DNA of 64,000 nt from Muricoccus roseus (GTDB lineage: Bacteria; Pseudomonadota; Alphaproteobacteria; Acetobacterales; Acetobacteraceae). The stretch is taken from the NCBI RefSeq assembly GCF_900141905.1, contig NZ_FQZF01000015.1:62001-126000 (forward strand), given 5' to 3'. The translations under genes were made by a program, and so were the position numbers. Each line of letters starts with the position of its first letter. Position 1 is the first letter of the stretch. Of this stretch, positions 16,826-28,092 are shown in pieces. The notes beneath the pieces were generated by a model. That model was not told the origin of the DNA, did no database searches, and was given only the letters and a program-made list of their open reading frames with translations.

Positions 16826-17635
16826 TCACCCCAGGGCGGCGACCCGTGCCGGATCCACCGTGACGCCGTGGTCCAGCGGCCCGTGGCCCCGGCCGAAGCC
16901 CGGGGCGGCGCGGATCGCGGCCGCCACATAGGCCCGCCCCCGCGCCACTGCATCCCGCAGCGCCATCCCCTGCGCGAGGCCCGTCGCGATGGCCGAGGCC
17001 AGGGTGCAGCCCGTCCCATGCGTGTGCCGCGTCTCGATCCGGGGGCTTTCGAAGATCTCGATCCCCTCCTCGGTCGCCAGCACGTCCCGCAGCACCGGCC
17101 CCTCAAAATGGCCGCCCTTCAGCAGCACGGCCGGGACGCCCAGCGTCATCAGCAGCTCGGCCGCATGGGTCATCGTCTCGAAATCCGGAATCCTCATGCC
17201 GGAGAGCACCTCCGCCTCCGGCAGATTCGGTGTCAGGATCGTCGCCAGCGGCATCAGCCGCCGCTTCAGCGTCTCCACCGCCTCCGGCGCCAGCAGCGGC
17301 GCGCCGCCCTTGGCGACCATGACGGGATCGGCGACCAGCGGAATGCCGCAGCCGGCCAGTGCATCGCAGACCGTGTCGATGGTCGCGGCATCGGCCAGCA
17401 TGCCGGTCTTGATGCAATCCGCCCCGATATCCTCGAGCGACATGCGGATCTGCAGCCGCAGGAAGTCGAGCGGCACGGGATGCACCGCGCGCACGCCCTG
17501 GGTGTCCTGCGCGGTCAGCGCCGTGACGGCGGTCGCGGCATAGCCACCCAGGGCCGTGACCGCCTTGATATCGGCCTGGATTCCCGCCCCGCCGCCGGAA
17601 TCGGACCCGGCGACGATCAGCACCCGACCCTTCAT
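16826..17635 (-). CDS. thiD: Hydroxymethylpyrimidine/phosphomethylpyrimidine kinase
   Basis: 269-residue ribokinase-fold enzyme that phosphorylates HMP and then HMP-P to HMP-PP, the pyrimidine donor for thiamine phosphate. Visible family features: an N-terminal [17 protein letters not shown] (substrate and phosphate binding), [16 protein letters not shown], the middle segment [20 protein letters not shown], and the C-terminal [18 protein letters not shown] whose GTGC loop holds the anion hole and catalytic residue. Its ATG overlaps the glmM stop by four bases (ATGA), so the two are co-translated. No thiamine riboswitch is evident. A ThiE-like gene is 30 kb away. Confidence 0.95.
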   Translation of the reverse strand: MKGRVLIVAGSDSGGGAGIQADIKAVTALGGYAATAVTALTAQDTQGVRAVHPVPLDFLRLQIRMSLEDIGADCIKTGMLADAATIDTVCDALAGCGIPLVADPVMVAKGGAPLLAPEAVETLKRRLMPLATILTPNLPEAEVLSGMRIPDFETMTHAAELLMTLGVPAVLLKGGHFEGPVLRDVLATEEGIEIFESPRIETRHTHGTGCTLASAIATGLAQGMALRDAVARGRAYVAAAIRAAPGFGRGHGPLDHGVTVDPARVAALG

Positions 17636-19011
17636 TCGGCGGCCGCCCGGGCTGGGACGGCGGAGGCGGTGCGGATCACCTCAGCCAGCCGTGCGGTGAG
17701 CGATTGCACCAGCGCCTCCTCCTCCGCCTCCACCATCACGCGGATCAGCGGCTCGGTGCCGCTCGGGCGGATCAGCACGCGCCCGCGCGCGCCCAGCTCC
17801 GCCTCGGCCGCGGCGATCGCCTCCACCACGCGCTCATCCTTCAGCGGCGCCCCTCCGGCGAAGCGGACATTCACCAACTTCTGCGGCAGGGGCGCGAAGC
17901 GGCGCAGCATCTCGCTCGCCGGCCGCTTCTCCTCCACGAGCACGGAAAGCACCTGCAGGGCAGCCACCAGCCCGTCTCCCGTCGTACCGTGGTCCGAAAG
18001 GATCACATGCCCCGATTGCTCGCCGCCGAGGTTGCAGCCCCGCTCCCGCATCGCCTCACCCACGTAGCGGTCCCCCACCTTCGTCCGGTGCAGGGTAAGG
18101 CCTTTCGTCTGAAGAAAGCGTTCCAGGCCGAGATTGGACATGACGGTGGCCACCACCCCGCCCCCTCGCAGCTTGCCCTCCGCCGCCCAGGAGGAAGCGA
18201 TCAGCGCGAGGATCTGGTCGCCATCCACCACCGCCCCGGTCTCGTCCACCAGCACCAGCCGGTCCGCGTCGCCATCCAGGGCAATGCCCAGATCGGCCCG
18301 CCGCTCCCGCACCAGCGCCGCGAGCGCGCCCGGCGCGGTGCTGCCGCAACCCTCGTTGATGTTGAAGCCGTCTGGCGCCACGCCGATCGAAACCACTTCG
18401 GCGCCAAGCTCCCACAGCACAGTCGGCGCCACCTTGTAGGCCGCGCCATGCGCGCAATCGACGACGATGCGCAGCCCCTCCAGGCTCCGCCCGCGCGAGA
18501 AGCTCGCCTTCACCGCCTCGATGTAGCGGCCCGGCGCGTCCTCCAGCCGGGAGGCGCGGCCGAGGCGGCGCGGCATGGCCAGGGCGCCCGCGAGGTCGCC
18601 CCCCATCAGCGCCTCGATCTCCCCTTCCTGCGCATCGGACAGCTTCAGCCCGTCCGGCCCGAAAAGCTTGATGCCGTTATCCTCGAAGGGATTGTGGGAG
18701 GCGCTGATCATCACCCCGAGATCGGCGCGCAGGCTCCGCGTCAGCAGCGCGATCGCCGGCGTCGGCAGCGGCCCGACCAGCACGACATCCATCCCCGCGC
18801 CCACGAAGCCCGCCGTCAGCGCCGGCTCCAGCATGTAGCCGGACAGCCGCGTGTCCTTGCCGATCACCACGCGGTGGCGGTGCTGCCCCCGGTTGAAGAA
18901 GCGGCCGGCCGCCTGGCCCAGCCGCAGCGCCGTGGCCGCATCCATCGGCGCGCGGTTCGCCACTCCCCGAATGCCGTCCGTGCCGAAGAGACGCCTCGCG
19001 CCGTCACTCAT
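17632..19011 (-). CDS. glmM: Phosphoglucosamine mutase
   Basis: 459-residue alpha-D-phosphohexomutase that interconverts glucosamine-6-phosphate and glucosamine-1-phosphate on the route to UDP-GlcNAc for peptidoglycan and LPS. The N-terminal [14 protein letters not shown] is the GlmM signature. The phosphoserine loop is [13 protein letters not shown] (Ser105), the metal-binding loop is LDGDADRL, the sugar-binding loop is GGEQSGH, and the phosphate-binding loop is [14 protein letters not shown]. The ATG at 19011 has GGGAGG five bases upstream; an in-frame ATG at 19029 lacks one. In alphaproteobacteria glmM commonly follows ftsH and folP on the same strand. Here an SGNH hydrolase gene and a dispersed repeat separate it from folP. 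Confidence 0.95.
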   Translation of the reverse strand: MSDGARRLFGTDGIRGVANRAPMDAATALRLGQAAGRFFNRGQHRHRVVIGKDTRLSGYMLEPALTAGFVGAGMDVVLVGPLPTPAIALLTRSLRADLGVMISASHNPFEDNGIKLFGPDGLKLSDAQEGEIEALMGGDLAGALAMPRRLGRASRLEDAPGRYIEAVKASFSRGRSLEGLRIVVDCAHGAAYKVAPTVLWELGAEVVSIGVAPDGFNINEGCGSTAPGALAALVRERRADLGIALDGDADRLVLVDETGAVVDGDQILALIASSWAAEGKLRGGGVVATVMSNLGLERFLQTKGLTLHRTKVGDRYVGEAMRERGCNLGGEQSGHVILSDHGTTGDGLVAALQVLSVLVEEKRPASEMLRRFAPLPQKLVNVRFAGGAPLKDERVVEAIAAAEAELGARGRVLIRPSGTEPLIRVMVEAEEEALVQSLTARLAEVIRTASAVPARAAAE

Positions 19012-19220
19012 CCTGGCCTCCCCGCTCATCCGGACTGTCTAGCGCAACCATGCCGCCTGCGGCAGAGGTCCGCCAAGCGCTACCGTTGCGGCCCCGAATT
19101 CGCCCCTCCAACGCGGCAGCCCCACCGGAAGCCCCGCATGTCCCTCGCCGAGCCCTTGCCGCCTACGCCGCGCGGCTGCTTCAGGCGGGCCTGACGCGGC
19201 GCTGGAGGTAGCATTCCAGA

Positions 19221-19486
19221 GAGGGCTCAGCCCCTCGCCCGCCAAGGGCCTGAGGCCCTTGGAACCCGTCTGACTGCCGTGGATGCCCCGGATCGAAGGG
19301 GTCTCTGGTGGGCGGGTGCTTTCCTGCCCTTGCAGTCGCCTGAGGTCATCGACCTCAGGCGCACCGTCAGCCGAGTTCCTCCCAACTTCCAGAAAAAGAT
19401 GATGGTCGAAGGCACTGCCTTCGACGGGTCCGGGGAGAGGAAGAATTCCTCCTTCCTCTCCCCGGGACAGACCACCAGCCCAGAAC
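19221..19486 (+). repeat. Hairpin-mosaic dispersed repeat, copy 4
   Basis: All five hairpins are present: GAGGGC-type (from 19221), CCAAGGGCC, CCTGAGGTC/GACCTCAGG, GTCGAAGGC and GGGGAGAGGAAGA (one A-C mismatch near its tip), ending CAGAAC at 19486. No GTTCTG left end is seen, so the left side is degenerate or truncated. It lies just after the stop of the SGNH hydrolase gene and about 210 bases upstream of the glmM start, read in the opposite orientation to both. The 19012-19220 stretch next to it holds no credible gene. Confidence 0.85.
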
Positions 19487-19498
19487 AAGAGCGCGGCG

Positions 19499-20638
19499 CT
19501 AAGAGGCCCGTTCCGGACGCCCGCCCGCCAGCGCATCGCGCTCACCCACCAGGCTCTCGTCGGGGATGAGCGCCGTCAGGTCCATCGCCTTTGGCAGGAA
19601 CCGGCGCATCCGCAGCAATTCCGGCTTCCTTCGGATGACGAAGCCGGCCAGGGCTAGGCTTGGCTGCTCATCGGGCCGGAGCGGCGATGACTTGCGCGAG
19701 GCGTTCGTCTCCACCGGCCCGTCCCGGAAGAGGTCGAGCCGCACCACGCCGTCCTGTGGGCCGATCCCGCGCGCGAGAGGCCAGATGCCCAGGGTGGGCT
19801 TACCCTCTCGGGTGCCGCCATCCTTGAGGGAGAGGAAGATGCGGGTCTCCTCCGTCCCGCTGACGCCGAGGATGCCCCGGCAGAGGGTGAAGTCGGCGAC
19901 CACCGAGATCACCTCCCACCCCTCCTCCACCCGCATCCGGAGCGTGCCCTCGCCTTCCATGAGCACGACGGGCGCCTCGATCAGCGCAGTCTGGCGCGTC
20001 GTCACCCGCACCGGTCCTTCCGCTGCCCGGGCCAGCTCCAGGAAGGCGAGGCGCGCGCCATTCTCCCATTCCATCGGGCCCGGCTGGGCCGCCGCCCAGG
20101 CCTGCGGAAGCGTTCCGGCGAGGCGACGTCCGAGCACGGCGGCCACGGCGGGCTCCAGATGCATGTTGTCGCGAAACAGGCGGAAGGGCGGGGCCTCGCG
20201 CCCGGCAAGGCGGTTGAGGAAGTCGTAGCCGTCGAGGAAGGGCAGCGCATGCCGCTTGGCCAGGTCACGATAGAGCGCGCGAATGGCGCCGCCCCGGGGC
20301 CGCAGATTCTCCATCGGCAGGATGACCAGCACCGGCAGGCACCCGGCGGCGGAAAGCTCCGAGACGGCCCAGCCGACCGCATCGGCGATGCGCGCCTCAT
20401 CCGTCATCCGCCCACCCAGCAGCGCCCCGTCGTTGCAGGCGAAGTCGAGCAGGGCGATGTCGAAATCCTGCGGGTCGAAGCTGGGGCGGCGATAGGCGTA
20501 GAGGTCGCTCGGGCACATGCCCAGGCAGGCGGTGTGGACGCTGTCGAAGCCGGGATCATCGACCAGCGCCTTCACATACCCGCTGGTCGCCACGCTGTTG
20601 GAGGTTCCGACGACGAGGAGGCGCGGGCCCTCCCCCAT
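19499..20638 (-). CDS. SGNH/GDSL-like hydrolase domain protein
   Basis: 379-residue protein, not a close match to any family I know by name. The N-terminal two thirds read as an SGNH hydrolase: a block-I-like VVGTSNSVATSGYVKAL after a beta strand, a block-III-like LLDFACNDGALLGG, and a block-V-like LFRDNMHLEP with the Asp and His of the DxxH catalytic pair. The remaining C-terminal 150 residues look beta-rich and have no recognised motif. No signal peptide is seen, so it is likely cytoplasmic, or the start is misplaced. Its ATG lies one base past the folP stop (TGA-G-ATG), implying translational coupling to folate synthesis. The substrate is unknown; esterase or deacetylase activity on a glycan is a guess from the fold. 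Confidence 0.7.
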   Translation of the reverse strand: MGEGPRLLVVGTSNSVATSGYVKALVDDPGFDSVHTACLGMCPSDLYAYRRPSFDPQDFDIALLDFACNDGALLGGRMTDEARIADAVGWAVSELSAAGCLPVLVILPMENLRPRGGAIRALYRDLAKRHALPFLDGYDFLNRLAGREAPPFRLFRDNMHLEPAVAAVLGRRLAGTLPQAWAAAQPGPMEWENGARLAFLELARAAEGPVRVTTRQTALIEAPVVLMEGEGTLRMRVEEGWEVISVVADFTLCRGILGVSGTEETRIFLSLKDGGTREGKPTLGIWPLARGIGPQDGVVRLDLFRDGPVETNASRKSSPLRPDEQPSLALAGFVIRRKPELLRMRRFLPKAMDLTALIPDESLVGERDALAGGRPERAS

Positions 20639-20639
20639 C

Positions 20640-21701
20640 TCAGGTCTCCGCCCCCTGCGGCGCGCCGGCAATGCAGGCACGCCAGAGCCGCAGCGCGGCC
20701 ACCGTCTCCGCCACGTCATGCACCCGCACCATCGCGGCCCCGCGGGACGCCGCGGCCACGGCGACCCCGACGCTGCCCGCCATCCGGTCCCTTGGTGAGG
20801 AGACGCCGGAGAGGGTGCCGATGAAGCGCTTGCGCGACGCCCCAACGAGGACCGGGCAGCCCAGGCCGAGCAGGATCGGGAGGCGGTCCAGCAGTTCCAG
20901 GTTATGGTCCATGGTCTTGCCGAAGCCGATGCCGGGATCCACCGCGATCCGGTGGCGCGGGATGCCGGCCGCCTCGCAGGCGGCGATGCGGCCGGCCAGG
21001 AAGGCCGCCACCTCCACCGCCACGTCGCCGTATTCGGCGTGCTGCTGCATGGTCGCCGGGTCCGTGCCGGGCATGTGCATCAGCACCACGGGGCAGCCGG
21101 CCTCGGCCACCACGGCAAGCGCCTCGGGATCGTGGCGGAGGGCGGTCACGTCGTTCACCACCTCCGCCCCGGCCTCGAGGGCGGCGCGCATGGTTGCGGC
21201 GTGGCGCGTGTCCACGCTCACCGGCGCGTCCTTCGCGATCTCGCGAATCACGGGCAGGATGCGCGCGGTCTCGGTCTCCGGATCGACGGGCGGCGCGCCG
21301 GGGCGGGTGCTCTCCCCGCCCACATCGATCATGTCGGCCCCCGCCTCCAGCATGGCATGGGCCGCCATCAGCGCGGCGCGGGGGTCGAAATGCCGCCCCC
21401 CATCCGAGAAGCTGTCGGGCGTGACGTTCAGCACGCCCATCACCAGCGGGCGGCCCAGGCTCGCGGCATCGGGCAGCCCGGCGAAGGGCTGGGGCTGGCG
21501 GGTCAGGGCCAGCACGGCCTCCTGCCAGTCCTCCGGCGTCTCCACCGCCGGCATGAGCCCCAGGATCCGCCCGTCCTCGATCAGCCGCACCAGGGTGAAG
21601 GCGGCCCCTCCGCCTTCCAGCGGCAGGGCGGCGCCGGCGGCAACGGCAGCGAAAGCGCCGCGCCCATGCAGCAGCCCCATCGGTTCGACCCAGCGCGCCA
21701 T
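20640..21701 (-). CDS. folP: Dihydropteroate synthase
   Basis: 353-residue enzyme joining p-aminobenzoate to hydroxymethyl-dihydropterin diphosphate in folate synthesis, the sulfonamide target. The TIM-barrel domain starts near residue 83 with VMGVLNVTPDSFSDGG (diphosphate-binding loop 1) and continues with ADMIDVGGESTRPGAPPV (loop 2), VNDVTALRHDPEA, VLMHMPGTDPATMQ, DPGIGFGKTMDHNLELL and the C-terminal loop PVLVGASRKRFIG. The first 80 residues form an extra N-terminal region that many alphaproteobacterial FolP proteins share. ATG at 21701 has GGGGAGG five bases upstream. It follows ftsH at 128 bases, past a hairpin, and is coupled to the SGNH gene downstream. Confidence 0.95.
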   Translation of the reverse strand: MARWVEPMGLLHGRGAFAAVAAGAALPLEGGGAAFTLVRLIEDGRILGLMPAVETPEDWQEAVLALTRQPQPFAGLPDAASLGRPLVMGVLNVTPDSFSDGGRHFDPRAALMAAHAMLEAGADMIDVGGESTRPGAPPVDPETETARILPVIREIAKDAPVSVDTRHAATMRAALEAGAEVVNDVTALRHDPEALAVVAEAGCPVVLMHMPGTDPATMQQHAEYGDVAVEVAAFLAGRIAACEAAGIPRHRIAVDPGIGFGKTMDHNLELLDRLPILLGLGCPVLVGASRKRFIGTLSGVSSPRDRMAGSVGVAVAAASRGAAMVRVHDVAETVAALRLWRACIAGAPQGAET

Positions 21702-21741
21702 CAAGCCTCCCCTCGCCCGGTTTTCCAGGGCCCCGGACGGA

Positions 21742-21767
21742 AACGGGGGCCACTGAGGGCCCCCGTT
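21742..21767 (-). terminator. Probable ftsH terminator hairpin
   Basis: A 10-bp inverted repeat (AACGGGGGCC and GGCCCCCGTT, 6-base loop) lies 63 bases past the ftsH stop and 40 bases before folP. On the minus strand it ends in GTTTCC, a short T-run, so termination is probably partial. A second GC-rich inverted repeat (GCCCCGC/GCGGGGC, about 21788-21808) sits just before it without a T-run. Confidence 0.5.
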
Positions 21768-21829
21768 CCATTCAAGCGTCTCGTCACGCCCCGCGAAAGG
21801 GGGCGGGGCTTCATAATCAGGACAGCGGA

Positions 21830-23755
<1,926 letters not shown>

Positions 23756-23846
23756 TTGACGGTCCCGATCCTTGGCCGGCCCTACCGGCTCAGAGAACAA
23801 GATAGGGAGCCGGTGGCTAACAGGGAACCACCGGACACCATGGCTT

Positions 23847-25004
23847 TCACGCGATTGGCCCGGAAACGGGCCGGAATTCCAGCACTGCCCCGCCATCCCG
23901 CACCGGGAGCGAGAGAAGACGGCCCGAACCGTCCCGCAGGGCGGGAAGGCCGGCGGCGACGAAGGCGGGGAGAGTGCCCCGCCCGCCCCCCCGTTCCCCC
24001 TCCTGCCCCCCCCAGGCGCCGACCCAGGCGCCATCCGGCGCCGAGATCACACGCCAGCGCCCGTCCCAGAGGGTTCCTGGCCGCGCGGGAAGCGGGCCGG
24101 CGCAGCGCGCGGGCTCCCGCCCGATGAGGCCGCCGCGCCAGAGGACGCCCCCGAGGCTGCCCGCGCCCCGGGCCAGCAGCGCCGCCACGGCGGCGCGGCC
24201 GGGCGGGTGAACGGCGCCACCCAGCGTCCGCAGCAGGGCGGAAAGCGCCGCCTCCGCCACCCCGTCCTGCCCCAGGGCCCTGCGGTCCAGCCGCGCCCAG
24301 CCCTCCGGCTCGAAGCGCGCCGCCTCGGCCAGGCGCGCGGCGACGGCGCCGCGCAGGCGCTTCCGCCGCAGGGCGAAGGCTTCGGCCGCCTCCGCCAGTG
24401 CGGCCTGGCCCGGCCCGTCCGGGTCCCCAAGCGCCCGGCGCAGGCGCGCCCGGGCAAAGCGCGGATCGTCGTTCGAGGGATCGCGCAACGGCTCCAGCCC
24501 GCGGGCGGCCAGGAAGGCCTCGATGGCGCCTGGCAGCGCGCGCAGCAGCGGGCGCAGGATGAGCACCCCGCCCGCCGGGCGCGCCGGCGCCATGCCGGCC
24601 AGCCCCGCCTCGCCCGAGCCCCTCAGGGCCCGGAAGGCCAGGGTCTCGGCCTGGTCTGCCCTGTGGTGACCGAGGAGAAGCCAGGGCGTCCCCTCCGCCT
24701 CGGCTGCCTGGGCCAGGGCGGAAAGCCGCGCCTCCCGCGCCCGCTCATGCAATGCCGGCCCGGCCAGCAGGCCGAGCGACAGAAGCCGCGCCGGGATTCC
24801 GAGGGCGCCAAGCCGGGCGATGACGCCCTGTGCCTCGGCGTCGCTGCCCGCCCGCAGCCCGTGATCGGCCACCAGGGCGAGTACGCGCCCACCCCGGGCG
24901 GCGGTCCATTCCGCGGCAAGGAGGGACAGGGCGAGGCTATGTGGCCCGCCCGAAACACCGATGGCCAGCGACGGGGCCGGGCCGAAGGGCCCCAGCCCGG
25001 CCAT
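23847..25004 (-). CDS. tilS: tRNA(Ile)-lysidine synthase
   Basis: 385-residue member of the PP-loop ATPase family. TilS attaches lysine to C34 of tRNA-Ile(CAU), making it read AUA. Position between cpoB and ftsH is the standard alphaproteobacterial context. The PP-loop is SGGPHS (residues 18-23); in TilS it is normally SGGxDS, so the usual Asp is His22 here. Other family landmarks are [30 protein letters not shown] and the block [20 protein letters not shown]. The C-terminal 150 residues are less conserved. The reading frame continues without ATG, GTG or TTG above 25004 into the end of cpoB, and the predicted residues there ([14 protein letters not shown]) look TilS-like, so a CTG start is possible. 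Confidence 0.9.
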   Translation of the reverse strand: MAGLGPFGPAPSLAIGVSGGPHSLALSLLAAEWTAARGGRVLALVADHGLRAGSDAEAQGVIARLGALGIPARLLSLGLLAGPALHERAREARLSALAQAAEAEGTPWLLLGHHRADQAETLAFRALRGSGEAGLAGMAPARPAGGVLILRPLLRALPGAIEAFLAARGLEPLRDPSNDDPRFARARLRRALGDPDGPGQAALAEAAEAFALRRKRLRGAVAARLAEAARFEPEGWARLDRRALGQDGVAEAALSALLRTLGGAVHPPGRAAVAALLARGAGSLGGVLWRGGLIGREPARCAGPLPARPGTLWDGRWRVISAPDGAWVGAWGGQEGERGGGRGTLPAFVAAGLPALRDGSGRLLSLPVRDGGAVLEFRPVSGPIA

Positions 25005-25051
25005 GGCGGCCGCGAATTCCGCCGCCAGCCCCGCCCCGTGGGGCAGCGGCG

Positions 25052-25981
25052 TCAGCGGCAGCCCGCGCGCTGCCGCGCCTGGTTTGCCCGGTCGGAGAGA
25101 TTGCCGGCGAGGCGCGGGAACTTCGCGCGCAGGTCATCCAGCGTCTGGCAGGCTTCCCGCTTCGCGTTGAAGCCGTTGAAGGCGTTGGCCAGCCCGATCA
25201 TCGCCTCCGGCGCGCGGCTGGAGCCCTGCGACTTCCGGAAGGCGTCGTCATAGGCCAGCGCGGCGCTCTGGAAGTCGCGCTTCCCCATGAGGGAATCGCC
25301 CAGGAGGATGCCGGCATCCTGCCCGCGCGGGGTGTTGCGCGCCGCCAGGACCTCGCGCGCCGCGGCCTCGGCCGCCGCATAGTCACGGCGCCCCAGGGCG
25401 GCCTGGCCCTCGCGCAGCGCCACTTCCGGCGTGCGCGGCGGCGGCGCCGAGGGCTGGCCCGGCGGGGCGGCCGGAGTGTTGGGCTGGTTACCCGGGGGGG
25501 TCAGCGCGCCCTGCTGCTGCCCGCCCGCGGGTCGCCCCGTCGGAGGTGTCGTCCCGGCCGGGGCGGCGCCCCGGCTCTCCAGCGCATTGAAGCGGTATTC
25601 CATGTCGCCCTGCAGCTTCTCCACCTGCTGCTGCAGCGTGCGGTTCGCGTATTCCGCCTGCTCGGCCCGGCCGCGCTGGCGGCGCACCTCCTCCTCCAGC
25701 AGGCCCACGCGCTCCAGCAACTGGGCGACGATCTCGCCGCCCGCGGCCGGCGCGCCGCCACGGCCCGGCGGCGCCATCTGCGGAGCGACCGCCGCGCCGC
25801 CGCTCCGGCGCACCATCTCCAGCTCCTGGCGGAGCTGGAGGATCTGGTTCTGGAGATAGATGCCCTCGCGGCTCTCAGCCTGCGCGAGCGCGGCGCCCGA
25901 CGGCGCCAGCGCGGCCATGGCGGCCCCCGCCAGCAGCAGGGCTCCCAGGCGCAGCGTGGTTCGAGACCCGGTTCGCAGCAT
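25052..25981 (-). CDS. cpoB: Tol-Pal system coordinator CpoB/YbgF
   Basis: 309-residue periplasmic protein that in E. coli links peptidoglycan synthesis (PBP1B-LpoB) to outer-membrane constriction via Tol-Pal. A signal peptide (hydrophobic residues about 12-30, ending AALAQ) is followed by a short coiled coil (QNQILQLRQELEMV and LLEEEVRRQRGRAEQ... to about residue 110, trimerisation region), a Pro/Gly/Gln-rich linker (about 125-175), and a C-terminal tetratricopeptide domain (EVALREGQAALGRRDYAAAE onward). ATG at 25981 with a G-run five bases upstream is chosen over the in-frame GTG at 25987. A terminator-like hairpin separates it from pal, so it may be expressed from its own promoter or by read-through. 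Confidence 0.92.
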   Translation of the reverse strand: MLRTGSRTTLRLGALLLAGAAMAALAPSGAALAQAESREGIYLQNQILQLRQELEMVRRSGGAAVAPQMAPPGRGGAPAAGGEIVAQLLERVGLLEEEVRRQRGRAEQAEYANRTLQQQVEKLQGDMEYRFNALESRGAAPAGTTPPTGRPAGGQQQGALTPPGNQPNTPAAPPGQPSAPPPRTPEVALREGQAALGRRDYAAAEAAAREVLAARNTPRGQDAGILLGDSLMGKRDFQSAALAYDDAFRKSQGSSRAPEAMIGLANAFNGFNAKREACQTLDDLRAKFPRLAGNLSDRANQARQRAGCR

Positions 25982-26046
25982 TCTCACCCCCAGTTGGACG
26001 GCGCGCCCATGCCGCGCCGATCATGCCGTGCCGCCCGGAGGGCGGC

Positions 26047-26076
26047 AAAACCCGGCATGGCCGAGGCCATGCCGGG
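26047..26076 (-). terminator. Rho-independent terminator after pal
   Basis: On the minus strand a perfect 12-bp stem (CCCGGCATGGCC / GGCCATGCCGGG, 2-base spacer so a tight loop) is followed at once by TTTT. It lies 23 bases past the pal stop. This is the clearest intrinsic terminator in the window and would end the tolQ-pal transcript before cpoB. Confidence 0.75.
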
Positions 26077-26098
26077 CCGTTTCATCCGCCGAAGCCGA

Positions 26099-26593
26099 TC
26101 AGCGGACCGTGGTCACCGCACGGCGGTTCTGCGCCCAGGACGCCTCGTCCGAGCCGAGGGCCGCCGGGCGGTCCTTGCCGTAGGAGATGGTCTGGATGCG
26201 CTGGCCGGAGACGCCGCTGGCGACCAGCAGGTCGCGCGCGGAGTTGGCGCGGCGCTGGCCGAGGGCCAGGTTGTACTCGCGGGTGCCGCGCTCGTCGGCA
26301 TGGCCCTCCATGTACACCGTCACCTGCGGGTAGCGGGCGAGCCAGGCGGCCTGCCGCTCCAGCGTCGCACGGCCATCGCCGCGGACCTGGCTGCTGTCGG
26401 TGTCGAAGAAGACGCGGTCGCCGACATTGGCCACCAGGTCCTCCTGGCTGCCGGGACGCGCCGCGCCCATGCCGGCGCCGGCCAGGCCGCCCGAGCCGCC
26501 CGCGCCGGTCGCCGCCGCGTTGGTGGCTTCATCCGACGAGCAGGCCGCCAGCAGGGCGAGGGCGCCGAGCGCGCCGAGGATCTTCACGTTCAC
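26099..26593 (-). CDS. pal: Peptidoglycan-associated lipoprotein Pal
   Basis: 164-residue outer-membrane lipoprotein; its OmpA-like domain binds diaminopimelate in peptidoglycan and is repositioned by TolB and the TolQRA motor during division. The signal peptide ends in lipobox LAAC (acylated Cys at about residue 18), followed by a Gly/Ala-rich tether. The OmpA domain starts at VFFDTDSSQVRGDG and holds YMEGHADERGTREYNLALG and RRANSARDLL, the family signature. The GTG at 26593 has GAAGGAGT seven bases upstream, a strong ribosome site; a second GTG lies two codons on. It is the last gene before the terminator that closes the tol cluster. Confidence 0.96.
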   Translation of the reverse strand: MNVKILGALGALALLAACSSDEATNAAATGAGGSGGLAGAGMGAARPGSQEDLVANVGDRVFFDTDSSQVRGDGRATLERQAAWLARYPQVTVYMEGHADERGTREYNLALGQRRANSARDLLVASGVSGQRIQTISYGKDRPAALGSDEASWAQNRRAVTTVR

Positions 26594-26630
26594 TTTGATA
26601 CTCCTTCGTTCAGGTTTCAGGGATGGCGTT

Positions 26631-27974
26631 TCAGGCGAGAAGCGGCGACCAGGACGGATCGGTTGCATCCGTCGGGGTCACGATCTGCCTTTCGTTGAAT
26701 CCGGCAATGTCGATCTGGGCGAGGCGGGCGGAGTAGCCTTGCCCGCGCGAGCCGCTCGCCCGGGTCTCCCGATAGAAGGCCAGCACACGGCCGTTCGGCG
26801 CGAAGGTCGGCGCCTCCATGCCCCAGCCCTCGGTCAGGATCCGCTCGCCCGAGCCGTCCGGCCGCATCACGCCGATGCCGAACTGCCCGCCCGAGATGCG
26901 GGTGAAGGCGATCAGGTCCCCGCGCGGCGACCAGACCGGGGTGGCGTAGCGCCCGCGCCCGAAGGAGATGCGCCGCGCCCCGCCGCCGCCCGCGCCCATG
27001 ACATAGAGCTGCTGGTCGCCGCCGCGGTCGGAGTTGAAGACGATCTGCGAGCCATCCGGGCTGTAGCAGGGCGAGACGTCCAGCCCGCCGCCCGAGGTGA
27101 GCTGGCGCTGGCTGCGCGAGCCGACATCGACCGCGAAGATATTCGCATCCCCGCCCTGGGCGAAGGAGAGTACCACCGTGCGCCCGTCCGGCGAGAAGCG
27201 CGGCGAAAGGGTCATGCCCGGGAACTGGCCCAGCACCTCCGAACGGCCGCTGTTCAGGTCGAACAGGTACACGCGCGGCTGGTTCTGGAAGTAGGACATG
27301 AACACGATCTGCTGCGCGTTCGGATGGAAGCGCGGCGACAGCACCTGGAAGGAACCATCCGTCAGGAAGCGGTTGTTCTCGCCATCCTGGTCCATGATGG
27401 CCAGGCGGCGGGTGCGGCGGTCCCGCGGGCCGCTCTCGGCCACATAGACGATGCGCGTGTCGAAATAGCCCTTCTCGCCCAGCAGCCGCTCATAGATCAC
27501 GTCGGAGATTAGGTGCGCGATTCGGCGCCACTGGGCGGCGGGGGCGGTGAAGGCGGTGCCCTGGATCTGCTGCTCCGGCAGCACGTCCCACAGGCGGAAC
27601 TCCACCCGCAGGCGCCCGCCCTGGTCTTCCACGCGGCCGGTCACCAGCGCATTGGCGCCGATCACGCGCCAGTCCTGGAAGCGCGGCGTCGCGGCCGCGG
27701 CCTCGGCGCTCTGGATGAAGGCGGCGTTGTCCACGGGGCGGAACAGGCCGGAATTGCGGAGATTGGCCTGGATCACGCGCGAGATGTCGGCCCCGCGCCC
27801 GCCGCCGGCCAGTGCCGGCACCGCGATCGGGATCGGGTCGGTGCGCGCGCGGGTGATGTCGATCACGGCACCTTGGGTGGTGCCCTGGGTGGTACCCTGG
27901 GCACGCGCGGTCGCCGGCACGGTGAGCAGCGCGGCGCCACCCAGGATCAGGCCACGCCGGTCGGTCGTCATCAT
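26631..27974 (-). CDS. tolB: Tol-Pal system beta-propeller protein TolB
   Basis: 447-residue periplasmic protein. The N-terminal signal ([16 protein letters not shown], then ATARAQ) contains an Arg pair and looks Tat-like rather than a plain Sec signal. Then come a short linker with GTTQGTTQG duplication, the alpha/beta N-terminal domain (to about residue 185), and a six-bladed propeller with repeated [12 protein letters not shown] motifs ([55 protein letters not shown]). TolB binds Pal and is pulled by TolA. ATG at 27974 (first of two in a row) has GAGGT upstream. It lies 118 bases after tolA and 37 bases before pal. Confidence 0.96.
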   Translation of the reverse strand: MMTTDRRGLILGGAALLTVPATARAQGTTQGTTQGAVIDITRARTDPIPIAVPALAGGGRGADISRVIQANLRNSGLFRPVDNAAFIQSAEAAAATPRFQDWRVIGANALVTGRVEDQGGRLRVEFRLWDVLPEQQIQGTAFTAPAAQWRRIAHLISDVIYERLLGEKGYFDTRIVYVAESGPRDRRTRRLAIMDQDGENNRFLTDGSFQVLSPRFHPNAQQIVFMSYFQNQPRVYLFDLNSGRSEVLGQFPGMTLSPRFSPDGRTVVLSFAQGGDANIFAVDVGSRSQRQLTSGGGLDVSPCYSPDGSQIVFNSDRGGDQQLYVMGAGGGGARRISFGRGRYATPVWSPRGDLIAFTRISGGQFGIGVMRPDGSGERILTEGWGMEAPTFAPNGRVLAFYRETRASGSRGQGYSARLAQIDIAGFNERQIVTPTDATDPSWSPLLA

Positions 27975-28092
27975 GGATGCAGAACCTCGGTGTTGCGGGA
28001 CGGGGAAAGAGCCGAAGCGGGGCGCGCGCGCAACCCGCCCCGGCCGCAAATGGGGCCGATCCCGCGTAAGTTGATCGCCATGGCGCCCGCCA

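Noticed and set aside
19138-19194. 18-codon plus-strand ORF between glmM and repeat copy 4
   Set aside because: Too short, no Shine-Dalgarno, no hydrophobic or charged pattern suggesting a functional peptide.
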